A DNA stretch of 64,000 bases from Immersiella caudata. Taxonomy: Eukaryota; Ascomycota; Sordariomycetes; Sordariales; Lasiosphaeriaceae. Both the position numbers and the translations under genes were made by a program. The stretch is taken from assembly GCA_030512335.1 (NCBI GenBank), contig JAULSU010000004.1, positions 2,418,001 through 2,482,000 of the forward strand, in the 5' to 3' direction. Of the stretch, positions 53,273 to 63,908 are shown one piece after another; the first letter of the stretch is position 1, and every line of letters starts with the position of its first letter. The notes below the pieces were generated by a model. It searched no databases. It worked only from the letters and a program-made list of their open reading frames with translations, and had not been told where the DNA came from.

Positions 53273-56144
53273 TGATCAGCGACGCACGATGCTTTTGCCT
53301 TTCCTTTGACTGGGCCGTGCACTCTGCGCTGGGCCTGGCAACAACAGCTCATAGACGGTTCATGACGTATTATACCCATCGAGCGAAAGGTTTGCGGCTC
53401 GACCATTTCCGGCGTTTGGGGGATTTTGTTGTATATACCAGGATGCTTTCGACCGCTACCACCTTTGCCCACCAAAGACTCGCCGACACATGCTCAGCCG
53501 TTTCCGATGCAACCACCGTGGACAAGCGCCATCGGAGCTTCCGTTCTTGCTCCATTTCATCTTTTCAGCCACGAATCTGCATGACGATACCTATTTTTTC
53601 ATGCGTGTCTGGCACAGCGGTTCTCAACTCACTTCGATTTCCTTCACATTTCTTCCAACTTTGCGTTTTGCGCTTCGGTTTGCGTTTGCGTGGCGATGTC
53701 GTGTGTTGATATCCCGGATCGTCAATTCCATAGCATCCGGGTTACATCTATTAATACTAGTTTTATCTGGCTCGTGAGCCTTTTGGGATCGGCGTGCGGA
53801 GCAGTGGTCAGGGTAAAAGGAGACACCGATAGGCGGCTGCGGGAGAAAAGATGATTTGCGAAGGCCCAGGAGGTCATTTTAGGATTTCGGGATTTAATTC
53901 TGGGATTTTCGAGCATTTGGGTTGCGGCAAAGGGATGGGTAGTCGGGATCGGGCTGGAGAATACGTGCCAGCCCGAATGGATAAGGAGACGCGCCGAGCC
54001 GAGAGGGAAGGAGCCCTGCCTGAGGCTGGTGAGGTGGCTTCTTCACGACAGTCATCGTGAGAGGCGGAAGAGAGGGCGCTCCTTGTATTGGAAATCTACT
54101 GTCGCCTGGGGTTCTCTTTCATGACTTCACGGCAGGATCCTAATCAACGAATATACCACTGAAAACACTGCCCCAACGGTTTGTGAGAGGTTGATCGAGC
54201 GTTTCCAGTCACATGTTGACCCCGCGGGATCTCATTATTTGGCAGTTGAGGCGATCGTAACCATGGTAGGGCTGAGCTGTCTGGAAAGCGCCCCATCTGT
54301 CTGAAGGAAGGGAGCGCGATCTGGCGCAAGAGCCGAGATAGGTTCCCTGATGGCGCGCTCGATGCTCATCTGCCGTGGCCTGCCGCGCCTTTTGCTGGCC
54401 GAAATGCCGGGCGATGCTACACAGTGTCCCTTTCTTTTCAGCTGGTGCAAAGCCCAGATCTAGGGCCAAAAAAGTTGAACAGAAAAAGGTGGCGAGAAAT
54501 TACAGCGTCGCATTCCGGAATGGGGGCGACCGCCCTTTTTCGGGCTAGCACCATCGGAAGGTTTTCTGGAAGCCTGGAAGTTAGAGAGGCACTCTAGGTT
54601 CGCCAAGATTGATCGATCCATCGTCTCAAGTTTCAACGGCTTTGCTTGATGCTTGGCTGGGAAGGATGAGCCCCCTCCCTTCAATTTCTTGTATGATCCT
54701 GGCGGCAGGATGCTTGTGATACTATTTAGATGCCTGGTTGGCGGGTTCCACTGGGGGAATGAATGGTGAGCAGCGACCACCTGACTTGAGTGATTTTGAA
54801 GGAGGAATAGGACGCACAGTTGGGGTGCTCCCCTGCCAATGAGAGTGTGCGAGGTTGGGCACTCGTTCGATTTGTACAGAGACGGCCTAGTAATGGGTAA
54901 GCGACGGCTCGGTTGTTAGTTTAGGAGGGTTGGGATGGCATCGCTCCCGCTACAGAAGCTTTCTACTTTGGGGCGTCCCGCGAGGTTAAACTTGACGACA
55001 CATGGCGAGGGGAGGTAGGCGAGGGTGGGAGAAGCACCTGGTGCGGTGCCCGGTTTTAGCCGTTGATTGGGGTCTGCAATCGACGCTCGAGTTTTCATTG
55101 TTGGACTGTCAGCGCCGTGTCGTGAGACCGCGTGATGACAAACTTCATCAGCTTTGCGGTGTGCGACCGGTCTGTCTCCCGAATTGGGAGTTCTCGCGAT
55201 GTGGTGTGGCGCGGTGACGGCGCTAATGGGCGGATTGGCCCCTTGATGGTTACGAGCTGCCCGAAGTTGGACGTCCATGTTTCCATCGCAAATGGGGGAG
55301 CTTGCCCTGAGCACATGGATGCAGGTTTGTGTGTGGAACCGGGCTTGCATGTTGCTGTATCCCGGGTTAAGGGGGGCAGTTATTCTGCAGCCTGATCCAA
55401 CACGACCGCGACCTCTAAAGGCCTTTTCCATTGCCTGCCAGGCCTGATGGGGTGTCTGCCAAGTTACAGGCTTCAAAGGTGATGCACGCAGGAGACGGGC
55501 GACACACACGCACGCGCGAGCTGCAGAATGCCAAGAATCGATCTTCCCCTGTTGGTCTTGGCTAGACCTGTGACACCATGGCCCGATTCCGTCATGCTGG
55601 AGGCGTGGCGGGGCGAATTCTGACGATTTGTCCTTCGTATCCTCTTCGTCGTTGTTTCCCCATCCCATTCCACTTCTTTTGGCCCTTCGTAACAGCTAGC
55701 GTATTCCTTCGAGGTTGCGCGGACAAGCGTACTGTATTGCATTTTGCGCTTTGCTCGTGTCATCAAAGTATATCGTTCTTCGGCCGCAATCTATTCTGCC
55801 GTCGCTTGCAGCACCTCTGCTCTTCTGCTTCGCTTCGGGCTCTGGGCCTAGGCCGGTCTCTTTCCGCGACGGCTCTTTCATGCGCCGTATGGTTATCATT
55901 CAGCAGCGTCAGCCACGCCTGATCAAAGACAGGAAGAGACCCGCCTTGAATTCAGCCGCCAAGATTCATTGACCACCATACCGACAGCCGTCAAAGGCGT
56001 AATCCCACGACCAGTCGTGCCCCCTCCTGCTCGACACACTTCCAATCAGGACATGTGCGTTTATAGTACAGAACACGCGAGTGTCGGTGCCCTCCCACAG
56101 CTCATTCGGCCCTCGTGTCGCTCTGGCCTCCCCGCGTCGGCGCC
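53273..56144. other. Intergenic, 2.87 kb, upstream of the flippase gene
   Basis: 3' UTR of the homeobox gene and a long upstream region of the P4-ATPase. A 250-codon minus-strand frame (54916-55668) looks random. The last 500 bp are CT-rich, resembling a leader. No RNA gene or repeat seen. Confidence 0.55.
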
Positions 56145-59100
56145 ATGACGGGTAGAAGAAGCCAAAGCCGCCCGCGGCTGGCTGAGGAGGTCCCCAGTCC
56201 CGGCTTGCGAGACCAACTTGACCAGATTGAACTGCACCAGCGCGAGCTACCTGTCTCGCCGACCACAGCGCCCGGGCAACATACCTCACCAGCCGACAGC
56301 ATCCCTCCCGACAGCAGAGGCCTTTCCACCGGACACTCTGATGCGCAGCACCAGGAGCTTCCATGGACGCCTTTGACGCCCTCGCCGACTGGCACCTGGA
56401 GATCGCAGCCGCGCGCTCGCTTTGCCGAGCCAGACCCTCATAATCGGAGCCAGCCGTCGCGCCCGTCCTTACACCTTCAAACTGGGCTATATACGATCAA
56501 ATCCCATACCGTTGTTGGCGGGGAACCGACGGGACAGGCTCGGTCCGCATTGGCAGATAATCGCCGAATTTCTTTGACGAGCCCTCGACAGCGCTTCGAC
56601 CACGTGGATGGAGACGGGAAGAACGTCATGCCATCAGTTCAGGAGACCCATGCCACACTCTCGCACTACCGAAGTTGGGTGACGAGGCGGCGGGAGAAGA
56701 AACGAAAACGAACTAGCAGGCCATGGGGGAGGTTCAAAGCTGCCGCCTCGACCGCGTATCAACGATACATCATAGAAGGCATTCTTCGCCAGAAGCCAAT
56801 ACCGCCAAGCAAAGATGGGAGGCATATCCCGCTCATCCCTGGCCTGGCTAGGAGGAAGCCCCTGGAAGACGAGAGGACGGGTCGCCCCTACATAACGAAC
56901 TTTATTCGATCTAGCAGATATACCGTCTGGGATTTCCTGCCGAAACAGCTCTTCTTCCAGTTCAGCAAGCTGGCTAACTTTTACTTTTTGGTCATTGGCA
57001 TCATGCAAATGATCCCAGGCCTGAGTACGACTGGCACGTATACCACGATTGGGCCCTTGATATTCTTCGTTGGGTTCAGCATGGCGAAGGAGGGCTATGA
57101 CGATTACAGGAGATATCAGCTCGACAAGCAGGAAAATAGGAGCTCGGCCTGGGTGTTGGATCCTGGGGGCACTGTCAAGCCGAGCTCGAGGAGACGACGG
57201 AGACAAAAGGCGAAGTCTGAGGGGGAGAAGTCACCTGATGCTGGCGTGCAGATGACTGACCTCCAGGGGGTCCGTGCCGGGGTTGAGGATGCTGCACCAT
57301 GGGTGGAAATTGAGTGGCAGGACGTTAGGGTTGGCGACATCATCCGCTTGAGGCGTGACGACAACGTGCCCGCCGACATTGCTCTCCTCCACGCTACTGG
57401 GCCAAACGAGATGGCGTATATCGAGACTATGGCTTTGGATGGCGAGACGAACCTCAAAAGCAAGCAAGCCTGTCCTTTGTTGGCCGAGGGGTGCAGCTCG
57501 GTGGCCGGCATGGCTGCGTTGGAAGCTGAAGTCGTGTCGGAGGACCCCAACCTCGACCTCTACAACTACGAGGGCCGGGTCACCGCGAAGGGGAAGACAA
57601 TGCCATTGACGATGAATCAAGTGCTCTACCGCGGGTCCACCCTCCGTAACACGAACCAAGCCGTCGGCCTTGTCATCAACACTGGAGAGGAGTGCAAAAT
57701 CCGCATGAACGCACACAAAAACGTGCGCGCCAAAGCACCAGAGATGCAGTACGCCGTCAACCGCATTGTCATTATGCTGGTCTTCTTTGTTGTCACGCTC
57801 AGTATCGGTCTTACCATTGGGTATCAGATATGGCGTCGTCGCACTGAGAGCCGCGCCTTCTATCTCCGACGATCCTCGGTGCCTCTCAAAGAGATCTTGA
57901 TCGGATTCATTATCGTGTTCAATACTCTGATCCCGCTATCCCTTTACGTCAGTCTCGAAATCGTCAAGCTCGGACAATTATACTTTTTGCACGATGTCGA
58001 AATGTACGATCCCATCAGCGATACGCCTATGGTGGCAAACACCTCGACCATCCTCGAGAATCTCGGCCAGGTCAGCTACGTTTTCTCGGACAAAACGGGC
58101 ACATTGACGGAGAATATCATGAAGTTCCGCAAGATGAGTGTAGCTGGAACCGCCTTCCTCCACGATCCAGATCTGCAAGAGGCGGAGGAAAAGCGAAACA
58201 AGGGCAAGAAGGGGTCGGCAGAAAAGCCGAAGAAAAAGGGGCGAGGCTTTTCCCGCAGACATGCGACTGGCGGTGCTGATCCTGCTGTGTCGGGCAATGG
58301 ACGTCCCAGTGAGGACGTCGACGCGCCAGGGCGATCTACCACCCTACCGGCCTACACAGCACAAGCAGAAGCCACACAACCCGAGTTACTAAAGACCGAA
58401 GATCTGATCAAGTATCTTCGCCTGAAGCCAAACACGCCCTTCTCGCGAAAGGTCCGCCAATTCATTCTCTGCATCGCCCTCTGCCACACATGTCTTCCTG
58501 AGACTGGAGACGATGGGGAGATCACGTTCCAGGCCGCATCTCCTGATGAGCTTGCCCTTGTCGAAGCCGCTCGGGATCTTGGTTATCTTCTCATAGACCG
58601 TCCTGCGCAGTCCATCAAGCTGCAGACTGTCGACGTCAACGGATCGACCATTATGGAGACGTATGAGGTCCTGGATGTTATCGAGTTCAGCAGCAAACGC
58701 AAACGCATGTCGATCATCATCCGAATGCCTGATGGGAGGGTGTGTCTGTTCATCAAGGGAGCCGATAGTACCGTCCTGCCCCGTTTGAGACAGCGAAAAC
58801 TCGCTCTCGACGCCGTCTCCGCCGTCGAGCGAAGGGCAAGCTTTCGGAAAAGCATGGAGCAGGAGAAGGCCCTCATGCGTCTAAGCTACCACAATCCCAA
58901 TCGAGACAGCATAAATCTCGGCCGAGCGTCTTCTACTTTGGATCGCAGGAACTCGCGGGTCAGCGGTATGCGTAGGTCCTTGAATGTGACACGGGAGACT
59001 GAATCTCGACTTTCTCGCTACGAGAACGGAGAGAATAGCCGGAGATCGGTCGCGGACGACACTGGCCAGTATGCGCGTCCCTCGATGACCCGCGCACGTT

Positions 59101-61178
59101 CCTCCATCGACACAACCCTGTCGACCGACCCGTATGACGGGTTTGTGGACGAGGCCTTGTCCTTGAACGAGGGCGCGGTGTTCGAGCGCTGCTTCCAACA
59201 TGTCGACGACTTCGCATCTGAGGGTCTGCGGACGCTCATCTACGCCTACCGCTATATGGAAGAGGACGAGTACTTGAAATGGAAGCAGGTGTATCACGAA
59301 GCCACGACGAGCCTTGTGAACCGTCAAGAGCAGATCGAGGCTGCGGCCGAAATTGTGGAGCAGAGTTTTGACCTGGCCGGTGCGACAGCTATCGAGGACA
59401 AGCTGCAGCATGGCGTGCCCGAGACCATTGACAATCTCTGCCGTGCTAACATCAAGGTTTGGATGTTGACGGGTGACAAGCGCGAGACGGCCATCAATAT
59501 CGCACACTCTGCGAGGATCTGCAAGCCATTCTCCGAAGTCTACATCCTGGATGCGACGCAGGACAACCTACAAGAGAAGGTCGCGGCCACCCTCATCGAC
59601 GTCGGTCGGGGCATGGCGCCTCACTCTGTGGTTGTCATCGATGGTCACACCTTGAGCATAGTGGAGGAGGACGAGTCGCTCAAGAACATGTTCTTTGACT
59701 TGGTCGCTAGAGTCGACTCGGTCATTTGCTGCCGCGCCTCGCCGTCACAGAAGGCCACGCTGGTCAAGTCCATCCGAGACATCAATCCTTCACTGGTGAC
59801 GCTTGCGATTGGTGACGGTGCCAATGACATCGCCATGATTCAGGCCTCCCATGTCGGCATCGGCATCTCGGGGAGGGAGGGGCTTCAAGCCGCCCGCATC
59901 TCTGACTACTCGATCGCTCAGTTCCGGTTCCTACAAAGGCTGCTCTTCGTCCACGGACGCTGGATTTATATCCGGACTGGAAAGTACATCCTCGGCACAT
60001 TCTGGAAGGAAATGGTGTTCTACGTGCTGCAAGCGCACTTCCAGCAGTACAACGGCTTCACGGGAACCTCTCTCTTCGAGTCAGCCAGCTTGACGGTATT
60101 CAACACAGTCTTCACTTCCCTCCCTGTGATCATTCCGGGCATCTTCGAGAAAGACCTGTCAGCCGCAACGCTGATGGCCGTTCCGCAATTATACACATTC
60201 GGCCAGCGGTGCATGGGCTTCAACATGAAGATTTACTTCGGGTGGATGCTGATGGCGCTTGTCGAATCGGCCATCATCTTTTACGTCATCTACTACGTTT
60301 ACGCCAGCTCTCACTTCCCCGTCTGGGTCGACCTCTTTGCCGTCGGTCAACTGGCATTTGGCGTCGCTGTCATCTTCATTAACGTCAAGTTGTTTATCTT
60401 GGAGGTCCACAGCCGCAGCATCATCGTGCTCGGCGCCTTCTTCCTCTCCCTACTTGGTTGGTTCCTCTGGAACATCCTGCTAGCTGTGCTGTACTCGTCT
60501 CGTCCAGCTCCCTACGTGGTGCGCGACAGGTTCATCAAGGGCTTCGGCGATACCTGGATGTGGTGGCTCGTTACCTTCATGGTGCTCAGCGCCGTGGTTG
60601 TCTTTGAGCTCGCCGTCAGCGCCTTGCGCAAGTCGCTGTTCCCTACAGATCAAGATCTCATGCAAGAAGTCGAGCAGGTTGATGGCGCCGTATACCTCGT
60701 TAACAGTCGTGGCCACGCTGCTGGTCCTGGCAGTGGTGAGGATGGAGCTGGCGACAATGGTGAAACGCCGGGCAATGGCAAACCTACGCGTCACGGGAAG
60801 AGAGGAGACGCGGTCTCCATCAAGACCATCACGTCTGCTTCGTCCGAAACCCCCGAAACTGGGACGGGCTTCTCTTGGCCGTGGGAGGGAAGCGGCAACT
60901 CGGCTGGCCAGGTGAACAAGAGAGGCAGCAGGTACACGCCAGGGGAAGAATACCTGAGGCCGCCGTTCACGCCGACCGCTGAGGAACGGGAAGAGGGGGC
61001 CGAGACGAGCGAAGGGGGGAGCAAGAAGGCCCAGGGGCCCAGAGCGAGGGTCTCAGAGGAGAGAAGGGGCAGGTGGGTGCGTGATGAAAATGGGGTGTCA
61101 CCTATCGAGGGGCAACTCGTGGCCAGCCCCGCTGAGATGACGAGGGGCCCAAGCCCGGGGATCGGAAAAGGGTTCTGA
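56145..61178 (+). CDS. P4-type phospholipid flippase (Dnf3-like)
   Basis: A single-exon gene of 1677 aa; ATG 56145 is the first ATG of the frame. A disordered N-terminus of about 220 residues precedes FIRSSRYTVWDFLPKQLFFQ and NFYFLVIGIMQMIPGLSTTG, a sequence that fits Dnf3 better than Dnf1/2 or Drs2. Catalytic elements: DGETN actuator loop (Asp432), DKTGTLT with phosphorylated Asp649, MLTGDKRETAINIAHSARIC, GDGANDIAM (Asp1224), then the M5-M10 region with FHGRW-type LLFVHGRWIYIRTGKYI and FTGTSLFE. Two Dnf3-type insertions are disordered: a basic one after the P-loop (KKGSAEKPKKKGRGFSRRH) and a Ser/Arg-rich one at about 890-1010. It flips phosphatidylserine/PE-type lipids to the cytosolic leaflet at the Golgi or plasma membrane. 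The C-terminus is a long disordered tail. Confidence 0.93.
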   Translation: MTGRRSQSRPRLAEEVPSPGLRDQLDQIELHQRELPVSPTTAPGQHTSPADSIPPDSRGLSTGHSDAQHQELPWTPLTPSPTGTWRSQPRARFAEPDPHNRSQPSRPSLHLQTGLYTIKSHTVVGGEPTGQARSALADNRRISLTSPRQRFDHVDGDGKNVMPSVQETHATLSHYRSWVTRRREKKRKRTSRPWGRFKAAASTAYQRYIIEGILRQKPIPPSKDGRHIPLIPGLARRKPLEDERTGRPYITNFIRSSRYTVWDFLPKQLFFQFSKLANFYFLVIGIMQMIPGLSTTGTYTTIGPLIFFVGFSMAKEGYDDYRRYQLDKQENRSSAWVLDPGGTVKPSSRRRRRQKAKSEGEKSPDAGVQMTDLQGVRAGVEDAAPWVEIEWQDVRVGDIIRLRRDDNVPADIALLHATGPNEMAYIETMALDGETNLKSKQACPLLAEGCSSVAGMAALEAEVVSEDPNLDLYNYEGRVTAKGKTMPLTMNQVLYRGSTLRNTNQAVGLVINTGEECKIRMNAHKNVRAKAPEMQYAVNRIVIMLVFFVVTLSIGLTIGYQIWRRRTESRAFYLRRSSVPLKEILIGFIIVFNTLIPLSLYVSLEIVKLGQLYFLHDVEMYDPISDTPMVANTSTILENLGQVSYVFSDKTGTLTENIMKFRKMSVAGTAFLHDPDLQEAEEKRNKGKKGSAEKPKKKGRGFSRRHATGGADPAVSGNGRPSEDVDAPGRSTTLPAYTAQAEATQPELLKTEDLIKYLRLKPNTPFSRKVRQFILCIALCHTCLPETGDDGEITFQAASPDELALVEAARDLGYLLIDRPAQSIKLQTVDVNGSTIMETYEVLDVIEFSSKRKRMSIIIRMPDGRVCLFIKGADSTVLPRLRQRKLALDAVSAVERRASFRKSMEQEKALMRLSYHNPNRDSINLGRASSTLDRRNSRVSGMRRSLNVTRETESRLSRYENGENSRRSVADDTGQYARPSMTRARSSIDTTLSTDPYDGFVDEALSLNEGAVFERCFQHVDDFASEGLRTLIYAYRYMEEDEYLKWKQVYHEATTSLVNRQEQIEAAAEIVEQSFDLAGATAIEDKLQHGVPETIDNLCRANIKVWMLTGDKRETAINIAHSARICKPFSEVYILDATQDNLQEKVAATLIDVGRGMAPHSVVVIDGHTLSIVEEDESLKNMFFDLVARVDSVICCRASPSQKATLVKSIRDINPSLVTLAIGDGANDIAMIQASHVGIGISGREGLQAARISDYSIAQFRFLQRLLFVHGRWIYIRTGKYILGTFWKEMVFYVLQAHFQQYNGFTGTSLFESASLTVFNTVFTSLPVIIPGIFEKDLSAATLMAVPQLYTFGQRCMGFNMKIYFGWMLMALVESAIIFYVIYYVYASSHFPVWVDLFAVGQLAFGVAVIFINVKLFILEVHSRSIIVLGAFFLSLLGWFLWNILLAVLYSSRPAPYVVRDRFIKGFGDTWMWWLVTFMVLSAVVVFELAVSALRKSLFPTDQDLMQEVEQVDGAVYLVNSRGHAAGPGSGEDGAGDNGETPGNGKPTRHGKRGDAVSIKTITSASSETPETGTGFSWPWEGSGNSAGQVNKRGSRYTPGEEYLRPPFTPTAEEREEGAETSEGGSKKAQGPRARVSEERRGRWVRDENGVSPIEGQLVASPAEMTRGPSPGIGKGF

Positions 61179-61887
61179 GAGCGGTATATATGGTTTCACT
61201 TATCTATGGATTGGACATCTACTACATTTTGATGGGACACGTATCTTGGGTTGGATATCACTGCATCAATTTTGACTATAGCGATGGCGCGAGGGATGTT
61301 TGGCATTGGCATATTGGCATCATTTCGGCGTTAGAATAGGAGACAGGATAGGATATACCACCTGACTTTTGGATTGTTCAAATACTTGCCCGCGCAGTTG
61401 GTCTCGTCGTGGAAGGGTGGAGTCTTTTGGTCATCGGGAGGGTGTTGGATAGTGGTCGCAAAGTTCCGGGGGGGGTACTGACGATTTGGTTGTGAGCCCT
61501 TGGAGCAGACCCATTGCCCTGTCGGTGGCCAGCCCCCACATAGTCTGACAGTAACAGGCGTCGATCGATTCAGAATCCCACGATATTTCATCCCATAATG
61601 GCGATGCGTCACCTGGAGAACCCCAAGCCCACCATTCTGTTGGGTCACGACCGAATTCGGCTCCTCTACAGCAGGCAATTCAATTATCGAATGTTTCGCC
61701 TGTGACAGATTGGGCGTCAGGGGGGGGGCAGAGATTGTTTTGGTCTCAAGCAGCAACTGTCATAGTCATGGGTGTGGAGGCAGTGAACTAGGACTCTTTG
61801 TGATAAGCAGCAGGCTGTTTTCCCTCGATTACCTAGGAGTCTGTCTTGTCACCTACTCTCGGTTTCGCTTTGAAAGGCCCCCCCAAG
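61179..61887. other. Intergenic, 709 bp
   Basis: Flippase 3' UTR and upstream region of the membrane protein gene. CCCCCCCAAG directly before ATG 61888 could be an intron acceptor, so an unrecognised first exon is possible here. Nothing else is seen. Confidence 0.5.
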
Positions 61888-63099
61888 ATGGTTGACGACA
61901 TGAACCAAGAGCTCCGCGCCTGTCCGCGCGCAGCGACCGGAAAGGCGTGCCGCAAATACTTGGAGTCCACCGAGCCCGCCGAGCCTCAGATGGCCACCAC
62001 CACAGCCCGCCGTCTTGGTTTGCCCAGCCCTGAGATCAATAAGTTTGGGACCCTCGACGTCCACAACCCTGGGATTCAGGTTGGAACAAATCCCTTTCTC
62101 GCACAGGGCGCGAAGGAAACTACGTCCCCCCAGACCATATACTGCCCATCCACATACGCAATTCAACCAGGACCGTTCCAGACAGAGACAGAGGAAATAA
62201 GGACAAGCACAACCACAGATCGCCCTGCCGTGCCGGGCACGAAAACCGCGGTAATTTCGACAGTGGTTTCGCAGGAGCCCCATGCTCCGACAGCGCCGAA
62301 CGGGGGAGCCACCTTGACTGAGAGTACCAGCAGTACACGCACCCATTCAAGACATTACACAGCGCCGACTTCCATGGCAACCGCTCCCCGTACATCCGCT
62401 CCACCAATCTCCATATCCTCAACAGAGTCACCCACGCTCTCATCCTCCTCGCCCCCTCCAACTCCTCAACCCAGCGACGCCCACGACGGCCCCTTGCTTC
62501 CCATCCCCGCCATCATCCTTCTCGCACTCCTCTCTATAATCGGTCCTGCAATATTCGCCATCTTTAAATACAAACGCCGCAAAACACCCCTTGTCATCAA
62601 CCCATCCAACACGACTGCACAAACACATAACGTCAACCCCCCGATCGACAACGAGAAGCACGCCCACTTCAGTCTCTCTACCATACCGGAGAGGGCAACC
62701 TCAGCGAGGAGCAGAGACTCACAGGCTTCGCATCTTTGGGATACAAAAGGGGGGAGAGATCCGAGGGAATGGCAGGCGGGGAACTGGAGGGTAGTTGGGA
62801 GCGTAAGAGATGTGCATACAACAGGGATGAGAGGGGTTGATTATACGCAGAGGTCAACGGATGGGCATGTGGGCGGGGTAACTGGGAATGCCCAAACAGG
62901 TCGGGCTGTGGAAGGGGGTGAAGGGGAGATGAGAGTGAGCAGTTCGATTTATTCACAAGAGGAGGTATCCAGGAGTGTGAGGAACGGTGCTGGTGTCGCT
63001 CGCAGCCAGGGATATGAGGAGGGAAGGTATAGGGGTGTTGATGCTGGTGGGGGGAGGGGGAAGGTGGAGGCGGACTACGAGGCTGGGGGGTTCTTTTGA
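61888..63099 (+). CDS. Single-pass membrane protein with Ser/Thr-rich ectodomain
   Basis: A 403-aa frame from ATG 61888. Residues 1-205 are polar, with Ser/Thr/Pro-rich stretches (TESTSSTRTHSRH, SISSTESPTLSSSSPPPTP) that would be O-mannosylated if extracellular. One hydrophobic segment (LLPIPAIILLALLSIIGPAI, about 208-230) is followed by a basic stop-transfer KYKRRKTP and a 165-residue polar tail. This resembles fungal type I surface sensors (Mid2/Wsc-like), but no signal peptide and no cysteine-rich WSC domain are visible; only a few Cys (12-20) occur near the start. The real N-terminus may lie in an upstream exon. I do not recognise the family; function unknown. Confidence 0.6.
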   Translation: MVDDMNQELRACPRAATGKACRKYLESTEPAEPQMATTTARRLGLPSPEINKFGTLDVHNPGIQVGTNPFLAQGAKETTSPQTIYCPSTYAIQPGPFQTETEEIRTSTTTDRPAVPGTKTAVISTVVSQEPHAPTAPNGGATLTESTSSTRTHSRHYTAPTSMATAPRTSAPPISISSTESPTLSSSSPPPTPQPSDAHDGPLLPIPAIILLALLSIIGPAIFAIFKYKRRKTPLVINPSNTTAQTHNVNPPIDNEKHAHFSLSTIPERATSARSRDSQASHLWDTKGGRDPREWQAGNWRVVGSVRDVHTTGMRGVDYTQRSTDGHVGGVTGNAQTGRAVEGGEGEMRVSSSIYSQEEVSRSVRNGAGVARSQGYEEGRYRGVDAGGGRGKVEADYEAGGFF

Positions 63100-63560
63100 T
63101 AGAGTAAGGAGCTGAGCTTGGCGATTCTTTCAGCTGCTGACCTGGAAGGCTGGAGGTAATAACCGGAATATAATGCTTTGCTTTGAGCGCCTCTTTGCTG
63201 GCTTTGGATTTCATTCAGGGAGTGAGCAACTACTGATCGAGGCCCTCTCGGCTCCTGAGGTTGCTGGACCGACCCCTGTCATTCAACAAATGCGATAAAC
63301 AAAGATTGTTCGGCATAAAAACGGTTCGAATAATGACCCTGTTTTTCTACCTGAATCGAATTATTCACAGCACATCAGTTCATTGTCCACCAAGCAACAC
63401 ACCCTACCACAGAAAAACAGTACCCCATGCCTCAAACATCACCTCCATCGTTCCCCTAGTATCCCCCAGAAGTTCAGAGTCCAACACCACCTCAATTCAC
63501 CAAACATCCCCAACCTGAACTTCCTAGGTACACCAAACCCAATCCATCTCCAAAACGGGA
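63100..63560. other. Intergenic, 461 bp
   Basis: 3' UTR of the membrane protein and a C/A-rich leader of the last small gene. No gene or repeat seen. Confidence 0.55.
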
Positions 63561-63908
63561 ATGGACACCCTCACGATCCCCCTCTCCTTTCACCTCCACC
63601 TCTACCTCACCTACCTAACCTTCTTCACCACCGCCCTTGCCACCGCCATCACCGCCCTCCTCTATTGCCACTTTCTCGATGCCATTCTTGCGTTTCACGT
63701 CAAAATTCCTACTCTACGCTCCAAGCCCAAGCCGGAAGTTGAGAAAACCCCAGGGACTTATAAGGAACATTGCAAAGCGTTGGGGAAGCCGTGCTTGTTT
63801 GATTACGAGATCGAATGGGACGCGGGCTTGGAGGATCCCTTTGGGGGTCGGGATGCGAAGTTGGCTGCGAATTTGAAGGCTTGGAGGGAGAAGATGGGGG
63901 AGGAGTGA
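63561..63908 (+). CDS. Small single-TM protein, uncharacterised
   Basis: A 115-aa frame from ATG 63561, preceded by a C/A-rich leader. A long hydrophobic region (about residues 13-45: YLTYLTFFTTALATAITALL) is followed by a soluble part with TYKEHCKALGKPCLFDYEIE and a charged helix to the end (LAANLKAWREKMGEE). Codon use is coding-like and the second half has a well-balanced composition, so I think it is real. No family recognised; it might be a small ER or mitochondrial membrane protein. Function unknown. Confidence 0.55.
   Translation: MDTLTIPLSFHLHLYLTYLTFFTTALATAITALLYCHFLDAILAFHVKIPTLRSKPKPEVEKTPGTYKEHCKALGKPCLFDYEIEWDAGLEDPFGGRDAKLAANLKAWREKMGEE

Noticed and set aside
54916..55668. 250-codon minus-strand frame upstream of the flippase
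   Set aside because: The translation is random-like (His/Arg/Pro/Ser mixtures, no hydrophobic core or motif); long chance frames are expected in this GC-rich DNA.
56115..56144. Upstream extension of the flippase frame
   Set aside because: The codon at 56115 is GTG; the first ATG is 56145.
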